Source: JARBUG01 sp035628915
Lineage (GTDB): Bacteria > Bacillota > Sulfobacillia > Symbiobacteriales > Symbiobacteriaceae
DNA length: 64,000 bases
Assembly: GCA_035628915.1 (NCBI GenBank)
Contig: DASPIW010000021.1
Span: forward strand, 1-64,000
Direction: 5' to 3'
The position numbers were made by a program, and so were the translations under genes. Below are positions 53,170-62,244 of this stretch, in pieces (position 1 is the stretch's first letter; the number at the start of each line of letters is the position of its first letter). The notes beneath the pieces were generated by a model, which was not told the DNA's origin, ran no database searches, and worked only from the letters and a program-made list of their open reading frames with translations.

Positions 53170-54047
53170 TGCGGATTGGCATCCTGGGCGCCGGCGCCCT
53201 GGGGAGCCTCTTTGCGTACTATCTGAGCAGCCGCACCTCACACGAGGTGTGGCTGCTGGCGCGCTCGGCGGTGCCGCCGCAAATCACGGTGGTGGGCGAA
53301 GGCACGGCGCCGGTGCGCGTCGCCACGGCTTGCGAAGAGAAAATGGACCTGCTGCTGGTCATGGTCAAGGCCTACGCCACGGCAGACGCCATCCGCTGGG
53401 CTGCCGGGGCCGTCGGGCCGGAGACCGTCGCCCTGACCCTGCAAAACGGGCTGGGCAACGCCGAAGTGCTGGCCGAGGCCCTGGGGGCGGAGCGGGTGCT
53501 GGCCGGCACCACCGCCCAGGGCGCCACCTGGCTGGCGCCGGGCCACATTCGCCACGGCGGGGCAGGGCCGACGCATCTGGCGCCGTGGGCGCCGGCGGGC
53601 AGGGCGGCTGACCTGGCGCCCACCGTGGCCACGCTCCTGAACATAGCAGGGCTGCCCGCCGGTGTGACCGCCGACCCCCGCCCGCTCCTTTGGGCCAAGC
53701 TCGCCGTCAACTGCGGCATCAACGCGCTGACGGCGATCCTCCGGGTGCCCAACGGCGAACTGCTGGGGCGCTCGGGCGCCCGGCGCCTCATGGAATCCGC
53801 GGCCGCCGAGGCGGGCGCCGTGGCCGCAGCCGAAGGCGTCCCGTTGCGCGCGGATCCCGTGGAGCGGGTGGTGGCAGTGGCCCGGGCGACCGCCGCCAAT
53901 CACTCCTCGATGCTGCAGGACGTGGAGCGGGGCCGGCGGACCGAGGTGGATGCCATCAACGGTGCCGTCGCCAGGCGGGGGCGGCAGTTCGGGGTGCCGG
54001 CGCCGGTGAACGAAGCGCTGGCCGATCTGGTCCGGAGCTTGTCATGA
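53166..54047 (+). CDS. panE: 2-Dehydropantoate 2-reductase
   Basis: The 293-residue protein has the nucleotide motif GILGAGALGSLFAYYL, LTLQNGLGN, AGTTAQGAT, and the catalytic Lys in LLWAKLAVNCGINALTAILR. It reduces ketopantoate to pantoate with NADPH. Translationally coupled to panB by an ATGA overlap. Confidence 0.95.
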   Translation: MMRIGILGAGALGSLFAYYLSSRTSHEVWLLARSAVPPQITVVGEGTAPVRVATACEEKMDLLLVMVKAYATADAIRWAAGAVGPETVALTLQNGLGNAEVLAEALGAERVLAGTTAQGATWLAPGHIRHGGAGPTHLAPWAPAGRAADLAPTVATLLNIAGLPAGVTADPRPLLWAKLAVNCGINALTAILRVPNGELLGRSGARRLMESAAAEAGAVAAAEGVPLRADPVERVVAVARATAANHSSMLQDVERGRRTEVDAINGAVARRGRQFGVPAPVNEALADLVRSLS

Positions 54048-54087
54048 GCAGCAGAGGCCAAGCGTAGGCTCCAGCGAGGTGACTCGC

Positions 54088-54417
54088 GTGGAACTGTCGC
54101 TGGCCTCCCGCATTTTGGGTGCTTTCCTGATCGCACTGGGCGTCACCCTCGGGGGCAGCCTGAGCGGTGCGGCAGCATCTGTCCTGACCGGCGGTCACCC
54201 CATGGACCGGCTGCAGTATCTGGCGGGGGAAATGCGGCTCTGGGGCATTCTGGTGGCGCTCAGCGGCAGCTTCGAGCCGCTGCGCAATCTCGAACAGGGG
54301 CTCTTCGCAGGGCAGGTCCGGGTGCTGGGCAGGCAGGTATTGCTGCTCTTCGCCGCGCTGACCGGCGCCCACGTGGCCTTCCTGCTGCTGCTGCATCTGG
54401 CGGGGCGCCGGCGTTGA
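54088..54417 (+). CDS. ytrH: YtrH-family sporulation membrane protein
   Basis: The 109-residue protein has three membrane segments and the YtrH pattern (LGGSLSGAAASVLTGGHPMDRLQYLAGEMRLWGILVALSG). YtrH and YtrI are needed for normal late sporulation in Bacillus. GTG 54088 is chosen (AGGTG six bases upstream). ytrI overlaps its last 4 bases (TTGA). Confidence 0.9.
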   Translation: MELSLASRILGAFLIALGVTLGGSLSGAAASVLTGGHPMDRLQYLAGEMRLWGILVALSGSFEPLRNLEQGLFAGQVRVLGRQVLLLFAALTGAHVAFLLLLHLAGRRR

Positions 54418-54881
54418 GCCGCCGGTCAACGGCCCTGCGCCTGGCGGCAGCGTTCATGACCGGTGTGGCCTGCTCGCTCTGGCTGTTCCCCGTCCTGGCC
54501 GGCCCGGCCGTCCAGAGCCTGCGGCTGGAGCGGGACGAAGCCCGGGGCCGGGTCGAAACGCTGGAGACGGAGGTTCGAAAGCTCAAGGAGAGCCTGCAGA
54601 GCCGCCAGAGCAGTCCGGCGGTCAAGCGGATCTATGTGCAGGTGGAAGGACCGGACGACCGGGTGGTGCTGGAAGCCGAACGCCGGCTGAAAAAACAGCT
54701 GACGGAGCAGTATGCCGGGCACGCGGTCGATGACATCAGTTCGTTTCTCCTGGCGCGCCGGCTGCAGGGCGGTATCCTAGAGATTGACGGCCTGCGCTAT
54801 CAGCTTGATCTCGATTTGGTGGTGGTGGGACCCGAACTTGCCATATATGGCGTGCTGAATCCCGTAAAGGGTATTCGTTGA
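54414..54881 (+). CDS. ytrI: YtrI-like sporulation membrane protein
   Basis: The 155-residue protein has one N-terminal membrane helix (about 7-27), a coiled coil (about 32-62), and a C-terminal globular part (VKRIYVQVEGPDDRVVLEAERRLK through LDLDLVVVGPELAIYGV) like the YtrI C-terminal domain. TTG start overlaps the ytrH stop. The pairing with ytrH supports the identity. Confidence 0.88.
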   Translation: MSRRSTALRLAAAFMTGVACSLWLFPVLAGPAVQSLRLERDEARGRVETLETEVRKLKESLQSRQSSPAVKRIYVQVEGPDDRVVLEAERRLKKQLTEQYAGHAVDDISSFLLARRLQGGILEIDGLRYQLDLDLVVVGPELAIYGVLNPVKGIR

Positions 54882-54924
54882 AATTATCCCATGTGAATGA
54901 TGTAACAAAATAATTGGACAGTTG

Positions 54925-54953
54925 TTGACCCTTGGGCCACGGCCTGTTACGAT
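54925..54953 (+). promoter_or_regulatory. Promoter of the protease-propeller gene
   Basis: TTGACC (54925-54930), 17 bp, TACGAT (54948-54953); predicted start near 54960 leaves a leader of about 100 bases. Confidence 0.65.
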
Positions 54954-55062
54954 AGTGCTACAAAGACCAACTATCCATTTGGGGGGTGTACAGGCCGTCA
55001 AGCCTGCGCCCCCTATTGTGTTAGATTGGAGGGTCATACCAGTTCCAAAGGAGGGTGAATCG

Positions 55063-57870
55063 ATGGATCTGCTCGAGTTGAAAAGCCAGCTTCCCAAGGT
55101 GCAGGACCAGCTTCTCAAAAAGCCCAACGCCGTAGGGGTCGCCGTAGCCGAGAAGATCGCCAGAGGTAAGCCCACCGGCCAACTAGGCCTGACCGTGCTC
55201 GTCAGGAAGAAAATGGACGCGGCTGCCTTGCGCCCCGACGACCTGATTCCGTCCACGATTAAGGGGATCCGGACCGATGTGGTCGAAGTCGGCGAGATCG
55301 TTGCACAGAGCAACGCAACCCTGCAGCGCCCGGCCCCGGCCGGCGTATCGATCGGGCATCCCGGCGTGGGGGCCGGCACCCTCGGTTACTTCCTACGCAG
55401 CGAAGTCGACAGCCAGCTCTACATCCTGTCCAACAACCATATCATGGCCGCCGCCAACCGGGGGCGGTACGGCGACAATATTCTGCAGCCCGGCACCGGC
55501 GACGGCGGGCAGAATCCCCGCGACAGCGTGGCGACGCTCTTCCGGTTTCCGATGCTGGAGCAGGGCGCAACCGTCGATTGCGCGCTGGCCCGGGTCACGG
55601 CTGCGCACAAGGTAGCGGTGGCGGCCCTGGACGGCTTCAGCGACAGCCGGTCGGTGCCCGGCCCCTTCGGACCGGAGCACCAGGGGGGAGACATCGCCGT
55701 AGCCGACATAAACGGCAGCGGGCGCCCCGACCTGGTCGTTTTCAAGCTGGACAATCCGAATGGCGAGAACAGAGGATACTATCGGGTCCTCTGGGACCTT
55801 GACAGCGACGGCAAGGTGCTCCCAAGCAACTGGACGGAATGGATCCCTGTGCCGGGCTGGTGGGGAGCGGAAAGCATGGGCGCCGGCATCGCTCTGGCCG
55901 ACATCAGCCAAAATGGGCAACCAGACCTGCTCATCTTCCACATCGATAACCCGCACGGGGAGAACCGGGGATACTACCGCATCGGCTGGGATTTGGATGG
56001 AGAAGGCCATGCCACCGGCGGCTGGACGGAGCCGATTCCCATTCCGGAGTGGTGGGGAGAGGAGACCCGCGCCGCCGGCGTCGCCATGGCCGATATCAAC
56101 GGCAACGGGCAGCTTGATCTGGTCGTCTTCCACATTGACAAGCCGCACGGCGCCAACCGGGGGTACTACCGCATCGGGTGGAATCTGAATGCGAAAGGCA
56201 TTCCCGCCTTCTGGACCGAGGCCATTCCCATCGAAGGCTGGTGGGGTTACGATACCCAGGGTGCGGGCATCTGCATGTCGGACGTCAACGGCGACGGCAG
56301 GCCGGAACTGATCGTCGTGCATGTGGACAATCCCGATGGCGAGAACTCCATCTGGTACCGGGTGGGCATCGGGCTGCAGCATGACGGCCGGCCCCTGCGG
56401 TGGTCCATCCCCCGGCAGGTGGCCGGCTGGGTGGGGCGCTTCAGCCAGGGCGGCGGCGTGGCGACCACCGACCTGAACGGCGACGGCCTGCCCGACCTGA
56501 TTCTCTTCCACATCGACAGCCCGATCGGCGAAAACGCAGGCTTCTACCGGGTCGCCAACTGCTTTGCGCCCCACGAGTTCCGGTGGGCCGATCCCCTGCG
56601 GGGGGCGGCGCCCGCCGTGCTGAACGAGCGGCTGTGGAAGACTGGGCGCACGACGGAATTGACCAGCGGGACGGTCCGCGGCCTCTGCGCCACCGTCAAT
56701 GTCAGCTATCCGGAGACGAATCTGGGGACCATCACACTGCAGGATCAGATTCTGATTCAGCCCGCCATCAGCCAGACCGGTGACTCCGGCGCCGTGGCGA
56801 TCAACGATCAGGGGCGCATCTCCGGACTGCTCTGCGCCGGGTCCCCCAACGTATCGGTGGCCAACCGCATCGAGAATGTCCTGGAGGCGCTGCGCTGCAG
56901 CGATGTGCGCATGGTGCCGGGCTGGTTCGGCGAAATCAGCCAGACGGCGGACGTGGCCCTGTGGGACGTGAGCGGCAACGGGCGCCCGGATATGCTGATT
57001 TACCATGTTGACAACCCGGAGGACGGGGGCAACCGGGGCTTCTACCGGATTGGCTGGAGCGTGGACGGCAACGGCCAGGTAACCGGCGGCTGGACGCAGC
57101 CGATTCCCATTCCGGGCTGGTGGGGCAAGGAGAGCCAGCGGGGCGGCATCGCCCTGGCGGACTTGAATAAGAATGGGCGGCCGGATCTGATCGTATTCAA
57201 CATCGACAACCCGCAGGGCGAGAACCGCGGGTACTACCGCATCGGGTGGAATCTCGACCAGATCGGCAACGTGACCGGCGGCTGGACGCAGCCGCTGCCG
57301 ATTCCGGGCTGGTGGGGACACTTCAGCGAAGGCGGCAGCATCTCCGTGGCGGATATCAACGGCAATGGCCGTCCCGACCTGATTCTCTTCCACATCGACA
57401 ATCCGCACGGAGAGATGCGGGGCTTCTACCGCATCGGGTGGGATCTGGATGCGGATGGGAACGTGACGGGCGGCTGGACGGAGCCGACGCCTGTGCCGGG
57501 CTGGTGGGGCCATGATAGCCAGGGCGCCGGCATCGAGGTGATCAACCTGGGCGGCACCGGGCTGCTCGATCTGATCCTCTTCCACATCGACAACCCGACG
57601 AGCGGGAGCCGCGGCTACTACCGGATTGGCTGGGATGTGGACGCCACCGGCAACGTGACAGGCGGCTGGACCGACCCGATGCCGATTCCGGGCTGGTGGG
57701 GCGTCGATTCCCACAGCGGTGGCATCGCGATGGCCGACCTGAGCGGCAGCGGGCGCCCGGATATGGTGGTGCTGCATGTCGACAAGCCGGAAGAAGTGAA
57801 CCGGGCCTGCTGGCGGGTGCTCTTCGACTTGCTGCCTAACGGGCAGCCGGCAGGGTGGTTTATTGCGTGA
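55063..57870 (+). CDS. Trypsin-fold protease-like protein with nested and C-terminal FG-GAP repeats
   Basis: The 935-residue protein begins with a trypsin-like half (about 1-200) resembling bacterial NAL1-like proteins: GVSIGHPGVGAGTLGYF, His126 in SNNHIM and Asp172 in ATVDCALARV. Five FG-GAP/VCBS-like repeats of about 63 residues follow (about 206-515), then the second protease half with TGRTTELTSGTV and Ser575 in QTGDSGAVAI, then five more repeats (about 617-935). Repeats carry DxNGxGxPDL calcium-type loops and end in PGWWG. The catalytic triad is present but separated by the insert. No signal peptide is visible, so location is uncertain. ATG after AAAGGAGGG. Confidence 0.85.
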   Translation: MDLLELKSQLPKVQDQLLKKPNAVGVAVAEKIARGKPTGQLGLTVLVRKKMDAAALRPDDLIPSTIKGIRTDVVEVGEIVAQSNATLQRPAPAGVSIGHPGVGAGTLGYFLRSEVDSQLYILSNNHIMAAANRGRYGDNILQPGTGDGGQNPRDSVATLFRFPMLEQGATVDCALARVTAAHKVAVAALDGFSDSRSVPGPFGPEHQGGDIAVADINGSGRPDLVVFKLDNPNGENRGYYRVLWDLDSDGKVLPSNWTEWIPVPGWWGAESMGAGIALADISQNGQPDLLIFHIDNPHGENRGYYRIGWDLDGEGHATGGWTEPIPIPEWWGEETRAAGVAMADINGNGQLDLVVFHIDKPHGANRGYYRIGWNLNAKGIPAFWTEAIPIEGWWGYDTQGAGICMSDVNGDGRPELIVVHVDNPDGENSIWYRVGIGLQHDGRPLRWSIPRQVAGWVGRFSQGGGVATTDLNGDGLPDLILFHIDSPIGENAGFYRVANCFAPHEFRWADPLRGAAPAVLNERLWKTGRTTELTSGTVRGLCATVNVSYPETNLGTITLQDQILIQPAISQTGDSGAVAINDQGRISGLLCAGSPNVSVANRIENVLEALRCSDVRMVPGWFGEISQTADVALWDVSGNGRPDMLIYHVDNPEDGGNRGFYRIGWSVDGNGQVTGGWTQPIPIPGWWGKESQRGGIALADLNKNGRPDLIVFNIDNPQGENRGYYRIGWNLDQIGNVTGGWTQPLPIPGWWGHFSEGGSISVADINGNGRPDLILFHIDNPHGEMRGFYRIGWDLDADGNVTGGWTEPTPVPGWWGHDSQGAGIEVINLGGTGLLDLILFHIDNPTSGSRGYYRIGWDVDATGNVTGGWTDPMPIPGWWGVDSHSGGIAMADLSGSGRPDMVVLHVDKPEEVNRACWRVLFDLLPNGQPAGWFIA

Positions 57871-57883
57871 GTTTACGCGGGGA

Positions 57884-57913
57884 AGATGCCCCGGGGCGGC
57901 GCCCGGGGCATCT
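57884..57913 (+). terminator. Strong hairpin terminator
   Basis: AGATGCCCCGGG (57884-57895) pairs perfectly with CCCGGGGCATCT (57902-57913). Confidence 0.75.
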
Positions 57914-57955
57914 CTCTGTGAGGCAACTGAAACACTAACTCGAAGGGGTGGCCGC

Positions 57956-58342
57956 ATGAAACGTGTCACCGGTATCGGCGGAGTCTTCTTCAAGTCCAAG
58001 GATCCGAAGCGCCTTGGCGAGTGGTATCGTACACACCTGGGATTGCACGTTGAAGAATGGGGAGGCGTTGTATTCCACTGGGCCTCTCCGGACAACCCGA
58101 GCGGGATCGGAACCACGATCTGGAGCCCGTTTGACGAGAATACCGCGTACTTCTCACCGAGCCAGGCGAGCTTTATGATCAATTTCCGAGTGGAAGACCT
58201 TCACGCGCTTCTAGCCCTTCTCCGCCACGAGGGCTGCGAGGTGGATGATAAGGTTGAGGAATCGGAGTACGGCAAGTTCGGTTGGGTCATGGACCCGGAA
58301 GGCAATCGCGTTGAGCTGTGGCAGCCGCCGGAGGGCCGATGA
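57956..58342 (+). CDS. VOC-family (glyoxalase-like) protein
   Basis: The 128-residue protein has the two beta-alpha-beta-beta-beta modules of the VOC superfamily (FFKSKDPKRLGEWYRTHLGL and the ending DPEGNRVELWQPP). VOC enzymes are metal-dependent isomerases, lyases or resistance proteins; substrate unknown. It stands between two strong hairpins. ATG after GAAGGGGTGG. Confidence 0.9.
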   Translation: MKRVTGIGGVFFKSKDPKRLGEWYRTHLGLHVEEWGGVVFHWASPDNPSGIGTTIWSPFDENTAYFSPSQASFMINFRVEDLHALLALLRHEGCEVDDKVEESEYGKFGWVMDPEGNRVELWQPPEGR

Positions 58343-58349
58343 CGCAACT

Positions 58350-58380
58350 CCAGGCAGCTTGAGCTGGTCAAGCTGCCTGG
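58350..58380. terminator. Bidirectional hairpin between convergent genes
   Basis: CCAGGCAGCTTGA (58350-58362) pairs perfectly with TCAAGCTGCCTGG (58368-58380) between the stops at 58342 and 58388. Confidence 0.8.
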
Positions 58381-58387
58381 TGCGGCC

Positions 58388-59116
58388 CTAAAACCTGCAA
58401 TAGGCGCTGGGTACCAGCGTCGCCCGCCCCGGCACCGTCCCGGCCCGGAACCCCTTCAGGCCCGCGGCCAGCACTCGCTGCACGTCCACGAAGCTCTCGA
58501 AGGGGAAGAAGGGGGAGCCGTGCGCGGCGAGGTGCCGGGCCAGGTGATCCTTGGCGAAGACCCAGTCGGCGAAGGCGGCGGCGTACGTATCGCTCGTACC
58601 GTCCCCAATGTAGACCACACGGGCGCCCGACTCCCGCGCCCGCTTCGCAACCGCCGCCTTGCAGCAGCCGCACCGGTCGCACGCCGGATTCCCATGGGGG
58701 AACTCCAGGCGGCCCGGTCCGGGCATCTCATTACAGAAGACCGGCAGCTCGCCCAATCCCTCCCGGCCCAGTATCCGGTCGATGTAGAACCAGAACCCGT
58801 CGCTCACCACGGCTGCGGGAATTCCCTGAGCCCGGCACCAACGGACGAAGCCCGGAAAATGGGGGTCCACGGCGACGCTGCCCGCCAACTCCTCGGCCCG
58901 GGCCATATCGGCGCGGGCCATCGAATCGAGCCAGAAGATCCGCGACCCGACTTCACCGGTGCGAAACCGGCGCCGTGTCTCTTCTGAGGGCGGACACAGC
59001 TCCTCTACAACCAGGTCTCCTACATCGACCTGACTGATGGTGAAATCGAAGTCGCTCAAAACCACGAGCGGCGCCTGGGAGACGCCGCTCCAAAATGCTT
59101 CGGTGGCAGCCCTCAA
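58388..59116 (-). CDS. HAD phosphatase, MtnX-like
   Basis: The 242-residue protein has the HAD motif LSDFDFTIS (nucleophile Asp and acid Asp), VSDGFWFYI, the cysteine-rich CDRCGCCKAA, and YIGDGTSDTYAA. MtnX dephosphorylates a methionine-salvage intermediate; related proteins act on other phosphates. No other methionine-salvage gene is near. TTG 59116 overlaps the M42 peptidase stop by 4 bases (TTGA), so translation is coupled; longer in-frame starts (59173) would run further into that gene. Confidence 0.85.
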   Translation of the reverse strand: MRAATEAFWSGVSQAPLVVLSDFDFTISQVDVGDLVVEELCPPSEETRRRFRTGEVGSRIFWLDSMARADMARAEELAGSVAVDPHFPGFVRWCRAQGIPAAVVSDGFWFYIDRILGREGLGELPVFCNEMPGPGRLEFPHGNPACDRCGCCKAAVAKRARESGARVVYIGDGTSDTYAAAFADWVFAKDHLARHLAAHGSPFFPFESFVDVQRVLAAGLKGFRAGTVPGRATLVPSAYCRF

Positions 59117-60153
59117 CCTTTCAGGTACTCCAGCATCAGCCAGGCTGTGGCCTCCAGCGAGTCGACATGGCACCGCTCGTAGGAATGCGATGCGTCGATA
59201 CCCGGGCCCACCAGGGCGGCCTTGAACTGGCCGCCGGCCCGCAGGGCGGCGCTGGCGTCGGAGCCGTAGTACGGATAGATGTCCACTTTGTACGGAATCC
59301 CCTGGTCGGACGCGAGATACTGCAGGCGGCGGGAGAGCTCATAGTCGTAGGGGCCGCTGGAGTCCTTCACGCAGATGGTCGCGGAGTACTCATCGCTGGC
59401 TTGCCCCTCGCCGACGGCGGCCATATCCAGGGCGATCACTTCGGCGGCTTCCGGTGGAAAGACGCCCGCGGCACCGTGCCCGACCTCCTCGTAGTTGGTC
59501 AGGACGAAATGGGTGGTGGCGGCGAGTGCGACTTTCTCCTGGACGATATGCCTCGCGAGGCCCAGCAGAATGCCGGCGCAGGCCTTGTCGTCGAGATGGC
59601 GGGATTTGACGAAGCCCGTCTCGGTCAGGACCGCCCGGGGGTCGAGCGAAACGAAGTCGCCGACCTGAATGCCTATGGACTCCACGTCCTCTTTCGACCT
59701 GACTTTTTCGTCAAGGCGGACCTCCATGTTCTGCTCATTGCGCTCCTGCTTGTCGTGCTCCGGCCCGTGCACGTGGGTGCTGGCCTTGGTGACGAGAATA
59801 GTCCCCGTGTAGGTCTTGCCTTCCACGGTATGGACGGATACATACTCGCCTTCCACCGTATTCATGGAATAACCGCCGATTTTGGTCAGCCGCAGGCGGC
59901 CATTGCACTTGATCTCCTTGACCATGGCCCCGAGGGTGTCCACATGGGCGGCGAGGACCCGGTGGTTCTCCGTGTCGTTGCCGGCCAGGGTGGCAACGAG
60001 CGCGCCTTTCCGGGTCCGGCGGGTCGCAATGCCCAACTGGCGGAACTCCTGCTCCATATAGGCGATCGCCGCATCCGTAAAGCCAGTGGGGCTTGGTATT
60101 CTACAGAGATCGATAATGCGCCCGGCTATGTACGAGACATCAATCTGTGCCAT
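59113..60153 (-). CDS. M42-family aminopeptidase
   Basis: The 346-residue protein has the M42 metal ligands in AAHVDT, SRHLDDKA and NYEEVGHG, and a late His in ASHSYERCHVDS. M42 enzymes form large tetrahedral complexes that remove residues from peptides in the cytoplasm. A weak minus-strand -10 box TACAAT lies at 60197-60192. It is followed by the coupled HAD gene. Confidence 0.93.
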   Translation of the reverse strand: MAQIDVSYIAGRIIDLCRIPSPTGFTDAAIAYMEQEFRQLGIATRRTRKGALVATLAGNDTENHRVLAAHVDTLGAMVKEIKCNGRLRLTKIGGYSMNTVEGEYVSVHTVEGKTYTGTILVTKASTHVHGPEHDKQERNEQNMEVRLDEKVRSKEDVESIGIQVGDFVSLDPRAVLTETGFVKSRHLDDKACAGILLGLARHIVQEKVALAATTHFVLTNYEEVGHGAAGVFPPEAAEVIALDMAAVGEGQASDEYSATICVKDSSGPYDYELSRRLQYLASDQGIPYKVDIYPYYGSDASAALRAGGQFKAALVGPGIDASHSYERCHVDSLEATAWLMLEYLKG

Positions 60154-60329
60154 AAACGGACCTCCGTTACTCGGTGTTGCTCAACATTTCCATTGTACCA
60201 CTTCCGCAGGAAAGGGAAAGCCAAAGGCGGGATTCTTTTCTGGATGACGGCCTGCAGCCCTGCTATACTGAACCTTAAGGGAAGTCTGCGTGTTTGCGCG
60301 GGCGCCCGTGGCCGAAGGAGGGCGAAACC

Positions 60330-60716
60330 GTGAAAGCGTTCCTGTACCTATTCGGAAGCGTCACGCTGCTGGCGGCTTCGCTGACCATGGCATTGCTGCC
60401 GCGCCTTTCTCCCTCGCTCTGGATCTTCACCCTTGGCGGTGGTCTCCTGAGCGGCCTGATTGCCGGCAGTTGGACGATCCTGAGCGCCTCCGCGGGGTCG
60501 TGGCCGCGCCTGCGAACGGGTCCGGTCCTGATGGCAGCCGGCCTGCTGGCAGTAGGACTTGGCCTATGGGACCGCTGGTGGCTTGAGATCGCCTGGGGCG
60601 TGGTGGGGCTCCTCGTAGGAATCCCGCTCTGGCTGGCGCGCCGGTCCCGCAGAAGGGAAGGGCTTCACGAGCCGGCGGGCGTCCGGCCGCCCCTGGGCAG
60701 GCGTGAGCAGTTCTGA
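60330..60716 (+). CDS. Small membrane protein of unknown function
   Basis: The 128-residue protein has about four membrane helices, a long hydrophobic middle (SPSLWIFTLGGGLLSGLIAG; GPVLMAAGLLAVGLGLW), and a basic C-terminal tail (LARRSRRREG). No family recognised. GTG 60330 follows AAGGAGG. A TATACT box (60264-60269) without a clear -35 lies upstream. Confidence 0.75.
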   Translation: MKAFLYLFGSVTLLAASLTMALLPRLSPSLWIFTLGGGLLSGLIAGSWTILSASAGSWPRLRTGPVLMAAGLLAVGLGLWDRWWLEIAWGVVGLLVGIPLWLARRSRRREGLHEPAGVRPPLGRREQF

Positions 60717-60770
60717 GAGCATGACGGCCGCCGGGTCGAGCCACACTAGTCGCCGAGGAGGCGATTGGGT

Positions 60771-61139
60771 TTGGGCCATACCGTCATCGGAGTATTCCGG
60801 CATAGCGGCGACGCCGACCTGGCGGCCGCGCATCTTCGGGAAGAGTATGCCCTGGAGGCCGGCGAATTGGACGTATTCGGCCAGGCGGAATGGGAGCGGA
60901 TGACCCCGCCGGCGCCCGAGGGCCTCGGGCTGGGGTATGCGGTCGCCCCGCTGGTTAACATGGGGCTGACAGGTGCCGCCATGGGCGATGAAGATCCAAT
61001 CGGCAAGCGGTGGGGCGACAAGGTAGTCCAGGGGCAGACGCTGGTGGTAGCGCGCACCGGAGACCCGGATATCGCCGTGGCCATGGCCCGCGAACTGCGG
61101 GTGACCGGGGCCGACCGGATCGACCTGCTGCCCCACTGA
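60771..61139 (+). CDS. Small ferredoxin-fold protein
   Basis: The 122-residue protein shows VIGVFRHSGDADLAAAHLRE and a final beta-alpha-beta half (LVVARTGDPDIAVAMARELRVTGADRIDLL), similar in pattern to the protein at 25056-25436. A glycine-rich middle (LGLGYAVAPLVNMGLTGAAMG) lacks the charge of a true membrane anchor. TTG 60771 has GAGGAGG nine bases upstream. Confidence 0.75.
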   Translation: MGHTVIGVFRHSGDADLAAAHLREEYALEAGELDVFGQAEWERMTPPAPEGLGLGYAVAPLVNMGLTGAAMGDEDPIGKRWGDKVVQGQTLVVARTGDPDIAVAMARELRVTGADRIDLLPH

Positions 61140-61154
61140 AAGCCGCACCCCCCG

Positions 61155-61201
61155 GGGGCCGTCTGCATGCTTAGCGCCGCAGACGGCCCCTGCAAGTTTT
61201 T
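61155..61201 (+). terminator. Rho-independent terminator
   Basis: GGGGCCGTCTGC (61155-61166) pairs perfectly with GCAGACGGCCCC (61179-61190), followed by TGCAAGTTTTT. Confidence 0.88.
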
Positions 61202-61302
61202 CCTATCCGAGCAGGAGAATGGGAGATTATGGAGAAGAAGTAAGGGGGCCCTATCTCTTCGTCAGCGTCTGCGTCATTCCGGTGGCATGGAGGGGTGTCC
61301 GG

Positions 61303-62244
61303 GTGATTCGCTATGAGGAGCTGGCCGCAGCGGCACGCCGTGGGGACTGTGTGTTCGTGCTCGAGCACGCTGACGCGCTGCTGTTCCAGGGAGACTGCCC
61401 TGCCGACAAGGTCGGGTGGGTCTTCTATTACAAGTGTGACGCCGCACTTGGCTCCGACAAGCCCGTATTGGCCATCGCGGCCGGCGAGCAGGCTCTGACC
61501 TGGGCCATCGCCCATAAGGACCGGGACCTCGAAGGCCGGGTGCGCATTCACCTGGGCTGTTCCATGCTGCGGCTGGGGCGCACCGCCGAGGCAGCCTCGC
61601 TCCTGGAGGGGTACCTCGCAGGCGTAAAAAAGCACCCGGAATGGAAAGAGAACGAGGACCTGGCCCGCGCCAACCTTGCGGTAGCGTACCGGCACTCCGG
61701 CCGCCTGTCCGACGCCGTGGCCCAGTACCGCAAGTCGCTGGAACTGCCAGAGTCGCGGCCCGGCTCCCACCTGCAAATCCGGCAGAACCTGGCGTGGGCG
61801 CTCCTGCTGCTGGGCGACGCCGCTGAAGCCAGAGCCCAGCTCGACGTGGTCGGCGCGCATGTACGCGATACCCTCTCTCTGGACAAAGCCATGTCGCTGT
61901 GGGTGGACCGGGCTGCGCTCTATCTCCTGGAGGGTGACACGGCAGGGGCGAAAGCCGCCTGCCACATGGTGCTGGAGGCGCTAGACGAAAAGAACCGGGC
62001 TGTCTATCTCGCGACCACCTACGTGACGCTGGGTCGAATCGCTTTGAATGAAGGGGACAGGGCGGAAGCCCAGCGGTGCTCCATGCTGGCCCGGACCCAT
62101 GCTGAAAAAGGAGAGCGGTGGGATTTGCACAACGAAGCGACCCGCCTTTGGGTCAGCGCGTCCGAGAAAGGAGGGACTACTGGTGAAGCGAGCGGTTTGG
62201 CTGCTGCTGTTCGCTTGCTTATTGTCGGTCGTGGCGGCCCATAG
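61303..62244 (+). CDS. TPR-repeat regulator, candidate peptide receptor
   Basis: The 313-residue soluble protein is built of TPR-like helical pairs (about 75-300: ARIHLGCSMLRLGRTAEAASLLEGYL is one; ANLAVAYRHSGRLSDAVAQYRKSLEL and NLAWALLLLGDAAEARAQLDVV are others). There is no HTH, so it would act through protein binding as Rap proteins do. The tiny gene at 62183-62317 starts 62 bases before its stop in another frame. GTG 61303 follows GGAGGGG by about seven bases; longer frames begin at 61219. Direct homology to Rap is not demonstrable by eye. Confidence 0.8.
   Translation: MIRYEELAAAARRGDCVFVLEHADALLFQGDCPADKVGWVFYYKCDAALGSDKPVLAIAAGEQALTWAIAHKDRDLEGRVRIHLGCSMLRLGRTAEAASLLEGYLAGVKKHPEWKENEDLARANLAVAYRHSGRLSDAVAQYRKSLELPESRPGSHLQIRQNLAWALLLLGDAAEARAQLDVVGAHVRDTLSLDKAMSLWVDRAALYLLEGDTAGAKAACHMVLEALDEKNRAVYLATTYVTLGRIALNEGDRAEAQRCSMLARTHAEKGERWDLHNEATRLWVSASEKGGTTGEASGLAAAVRLLIVGRGGP

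Noticed and set aside
55678..57860. Nucleotide-level tandem repeats as a CRISPR or VNTR
   Set aside because: They are about 190-bp coding repeats in one frame giving FG-GAP-like protein units.
59117..59173. Longer start for the HAD phosphatase
   Set aside because: It would run into the end of the M42 gene; the coupled TTG 59116 is a better fit.
62048..62182. Longer form of the small peptide gene starting at 62048
   Set aside because: It would place basic, non-signal residues before the signal peptide and lacks a ribosome site; GTG 62183 has both features right.
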